Of a stretch of 64,000 bases of DNA, positions 62,178-64,000 are shown one piece after another. Position numbers and translations under genes: made by a program. The notes below the pieces were generated by a model that was given only the letters and a program-made list of their open reading frames with translations, did not search any database and was not told where the DNA came from. The first letter of the stretch is position 1, and every line of letters starts with the position of its first letter. The stretch comes from Paenibacillus amylolyticus. GTDB taxonomy: Bacteria > Bacillota > Bacilli > Paenibacillales > Paenibacillaceae. The stretch lies in NCBI RefSeq assembly GCF_001570725.1, contig NZ_BCNV01000001.1:992001-1056000 (forward strand), read 5' to 3'.

Positions 62178-62220
62178 TAGTTGTTATAACAACTATATGG
62201 CAAACAAGTATTTTTGTCAA
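62178..62220 (-). promoter_or_regulatory. Promoter with perfect 18-bp palindromic operator of the marR-MFS operon
   Basis: Minus strand: TTGACA (62220-62215, 6/6), 17 bp, TATAGT (62197-62192, 5/6). TAGTTGTTATAACAACTA (62178-62195) is an exact palindrome that overlaps the -10 and the expected start of transcription, ideal for repression by a MarR dimer. Confidence 0.8.
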
Positions 62221-62290
62221 AATGAAATATTCTTATATCGAACATATGTGTACGCGATGCAATGATCCAAAAATACTGTTAGAATGGAAA

Positions 62291-62304
62291 TGAAACCGCT
62301 TCTA
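62291..62304 (+). promoter_or_regulatory. cre-like site upstream of the FucU-like gene
   Basis: TGAAACCGCTTCTA, 12 of 14 to the cre consensus, just after a -10-like TAGAAT at about 62280. This would suit catabolite control of a sugar mutarotase; support is weak. Confidence 0.3.
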
Positions 62305-62388
62305 TGGAATCCATGTCCACAGTGCTTGAAGAATGGAGAAAATCAATTCGCTCTAACCGATGTTGGAGAAGACCAAGGAGAGCTGTGT

Positions 62389-62862
62389 ATGCTAAAGAAT
62401 ATTCCTGCAATAATCCCTCCCGAACTACTCAAAATCATGTCTGAAATGGGGCATGGGGACGAGCTGGTTCTAGCTGATGGCAATTTTCCGGCAGCCAGTC
62501 ACGCGAAAAGACTGGTACGCTGTGATGCACTGGGAGTCGTCGAACTGCTGGAAGCCATCCTGCAATTATATCCACTGGATACCTATGCCGAGCGTCCGGC
62601 TGCTGTCATGCAGGTTGTGAAAGGGGATCAGGTGATACCGATCATATGGGAAGACTACCGCAGGTTGATTGAAGAATACGAAGGCATTACGGATGCTTTT
62701 GATCATGAAGAGCGATTTGATTTTTATGAACGTGCTTCGCGCGCCTATGTGATTGTTGCAACCGGGGAGCGTGCACAATATGCCAATCTGATTTTGAAGA
62801 AAGGCGTCATTTTTCCTGATGCTGATTCTGGTCAGCAACAGCAGAATGCTGAATCGAACTGA
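62389..62862 (+). CDS. RbsD/FucU-family sugar mutarotase
   Basis: A 157-aa protein that interconverts the anomers of a free sugar, L-fucose for FucU and D-ribose for RbsD. ATG 62389 is chosen, nine bases after AAGGAGAG; the open frame extends back to 62284, but the extra 35 residues do not resemble the family. The core motif is MGHGDELVLADGNFPAASHAK with catalytic His22, and later VPI-like IPIIWEDYRRLIEEYEG and DFYERASRAYVIVATGERAQYANLILKKG, which is FucU-like. It is monocistronic with a clear terminator. Confidence 0.88.
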   Translation: MLKNIPAIIPPELLKIMSEMGHGDELVLADGNFPAASHAKRLVRCDALGVVELLEAILQLYPLDTYAERPAAVMQVVKGDQVIPIIWEDYRRLIEEYEGITDAFDHEERFDFYERASRAYVIVATGERAQYANLILKKGVIFPDADSGQQQQNAESN

Positions 62863-62870
62863 ATATTTAC

Positions 62871-62905
62871 GGCGACGGAGCAACGGATGCTTTGGTCGCC
62901 TTTTT
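62871..62905 (+). terminator. Terminator of the FucU-like gene
   Basis: GGCGAC / GTCGCC with inner AGCA / TGCT, then TTTTTATTTTTT. Confidence 0.88.
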
Positions 62906-63128
62906 ATTTTTTCCAATTCGAAGTCAATATAACAAAACACACAGAATTGCCATGGACCGATAAGCAAGATGCAAACTGGAAGTGCGTATGAACGAATAGC
63001 GAGTCCATGTCCAAGATACTACAAACTTTGATGCAGATGATGAATGGGGAAAGGGAAGGGATTGTTTTACAATAGGTATACACACAAACGATGGGACGAT
63101 TGTCTCCATCCCAAAGGAGTTGAAGGAA

Positions 63129-63629
63129 GTGCAGCACCGAATCAGACAAGCAGGCCTCCCTGATTGTAATGAAGTGGGGGGATTGTTCAATGAATACCGG
63201 ATATTCTACAAACAAAATACAGATGTTGAGGCAGCATGTCAGTATATTAAAGAACGAATGGAAAGCCATGAATCGGTGATTTTGGTAGCAGAAACCGATG
63301 TGGAAAGTGATCAGGGGACAGCTGAAAGCGACGGTACGCCACTCTCGAAGCGCATGAATTGTACCGGATTCGTTCAGCTGTATCCCAGTTTCAGCTCGGT
63401 ATCGATGGGGCCCATCTGGGTGCTTAATGATCTGTATGTTCAATCTGATTATCGTCAGCAAGGTATAGCAAGGAAGTTGCTGCAAGCGGCCAAGCGATTG
63501 GCATCTGAGCGTGGAGTTCTTCGTATATCGCTCTCGACTGAATTAAGTAACAAGCAAGCTCAAGCTTTATATGAATCCGAAGGATATGCACTGGATACCA
63601 AATTCATGTATTATGAACTTAGTCTATAA
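63129..63629 (+). CDS. GNAT-family N-acetyltransferase
   Basis: A 166-aa acetyl-CoA-dependent transferase. GTG 63129 is chosen, nine bases after AAAGGAG; TTG 63120 would touch the ribosome site. The acetyl-CoA loop is VQSDYRQQGIARKLLQAAKRLA (RQQGIA, the Q/RxxGxG/A signature), and NKQAQALYESEGY is the C-terminal motif. An insert of polar residues (TDVESDQGTAESDGTPLSKRMN) lies in the middle. The substrate is unknown. Confidence 0.87.
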   Translation: MQHRIRQAGLPDCNEVGGLFNEYRIFYKQNTDVEAACQYIKERMESHESVILVAETDVESDQGTAESDGTPLSKRMNCTGFVQLYPSFSSVSMGPIWVLNDLYVQSDYRQQGIARKLLQAAKRLASERGVLRISLSTELSNKQAQALYESEGYALDTKFMYYELSL

Positions 63630-63680
63630 GCATGAATGGCAGGCCCGTGAAGTCGGGAAAGAGGGAGGGGGAGTCGCAAC

Positions 63681-64000
63681 ATGATGCAGTGGATTGCCAT
63701 GATCACGATGTTGATTGATCATATAGGGGCTGTCTTTTTTCCACATATTATAGAGTTGAGGATTATAGGTCGTATCGCTTTTCCAATCTATGCTTTTGCA
63801 GTGTATATCGGGTATAAACATACACGAGACGTACAAAAATACATATGGCGGCTGTTCTGGATTGCAATTATATCGCAAGTACCGTTCATGGCCGCGTTTA
63901 ATCATTACTCCTTGAATGTGGTATGGACCCTGTGGTCAGCTCTTTTGGTCCTGTTCGTTATCGATAAACTGCGATCCCGCCTACTGAGCATTCCGATTGT
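63681..64000 (+). CDS. TraX-family membrane protein (3' end outside window)
   Basis: The frame opens at ATG 63681 behind GAGGGAGGGGGAG and stays open to the window edge (106 codons visible). It reads MMQWIAMITMLIDHIGAVFFP, then RIIGRIAFPIYAFAVYIGYKHTRD, then LFWIAIISQVPFMAAFNHYSLNVVWTLWSALLVLFVIDKL: several helices with the early LIDHIG motif typical of TraX-type proteins. TraX acetylates F pilin in Escherichia coli; chromosomal Gram-positive relatives have no known substrate. Confidence 0.82.
   Translation, partial: MMQWIAMITMLIDHIGAVFFPHIIELRIIGRIAFPIYAFAVYIGYKHTRDVQKYIWRLFWIAIISQVPFMAAFNHYSLNVVWTLWSALLVLFVIDKLRSRLLSIPI

Noticed and set aside
62284..62388. N-terminal 35-residue extension of the FucU-like protein with a CPQC motif
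   Set aside because: It has no ribosome site, overlaps the probable promoter and does not resemble the family; AAGGAGAG before ATG 62389 fixes the shorter start.

Overview
The window looks like chromosomal DNA of a Paenibacillus-type member of the Bacillales. The evidence is strong AGGAGG/AAGGGGG ribosome binding sites, frequent TTG and GTG starts, three CUT1 sugar importers each beside a YesM/YesN two-component pair, and Bacillus relatives such as YwbE, YneQ, HelD and NhaK-type proteins. I see no rRNA, tRNA, CRISPR array, prophage or intact insertion sequence. There are 47 supported protein genes, two of them cut by the window edges, plus one candidate small RNA and two MITE-like non-coding elements.

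Layout. 1-1947: 3' part of an OatA-type acyltransferase. 2201-11532: sugar module 1 (binding protein, two permeases, YesM kinase, YesN regulator, GH2 beta-mannosidase). 11745-21230: housekeeping and stress genes (small membrane protein, FAD monooxygenase with divergent MarR, YneQ, Na+/H+ antiporter, aldo/keto reductase, polysaccharide deacetylase, YwbE, DUF4269, an ion-transporter-type permease). 21572-28718: sugar module 2 (kinase, regulator, two permeases, binding protein) with no hydrolase. 28899-29597: unknown membrane protein. 29901-40397: sugar module 3 (kinase, regulator, binding protein, two permeases, GH53 endo-galactanase, GH42 beta-galactosidase), a galactan-oligosaccharide locus. 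40608-51084: malic enzyme and HD hydrolase, FUSC exporter, PPOX-like protein, candidate sRNA, helD, adenine deaminase, a secreted protein. 51258-58713: AraC regulator divergent from a GH31 alpha-xylosidase, an APH-like kinase and a large GH3 enzyme. 58872-64000: two convergent MFS transporters, a MarR regulator, a FucU-like mutarotase, a GNAT acetyltransferase and the start of a TraX-family gene.

How it works together. All three importers lack an ATPase gene, so a shared MsmX-type ATPase elsewhere is expected. All five glycosidases, including the GH53, lack signal peptides, which points to import of oligosaccharides followed by hydrolysis in the cytoplasm. Transcription appears controlled by membrane kinases sensing extracellular sugar, with AraC-type regulators and some catabolite-repression-like sites. 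Hairpin terminators between binding-protein and permease genes would give more binding protein than permease.

Most notable non-coding signals: (1) a minus-strand consensus promoter (TTGACA, 18 bp, extended -10 TGGTATAAT) about 100 bp from a minus-strand terminator at 45031-45174 with no gene to serve, a strong small-RNA candidate; (2) two intergenic elements with imperfect terminal inverted repeats (14474-14707 and 44193-44358); (3) exact direct repeats in two control regions (29814-29840 and 52254-52315).
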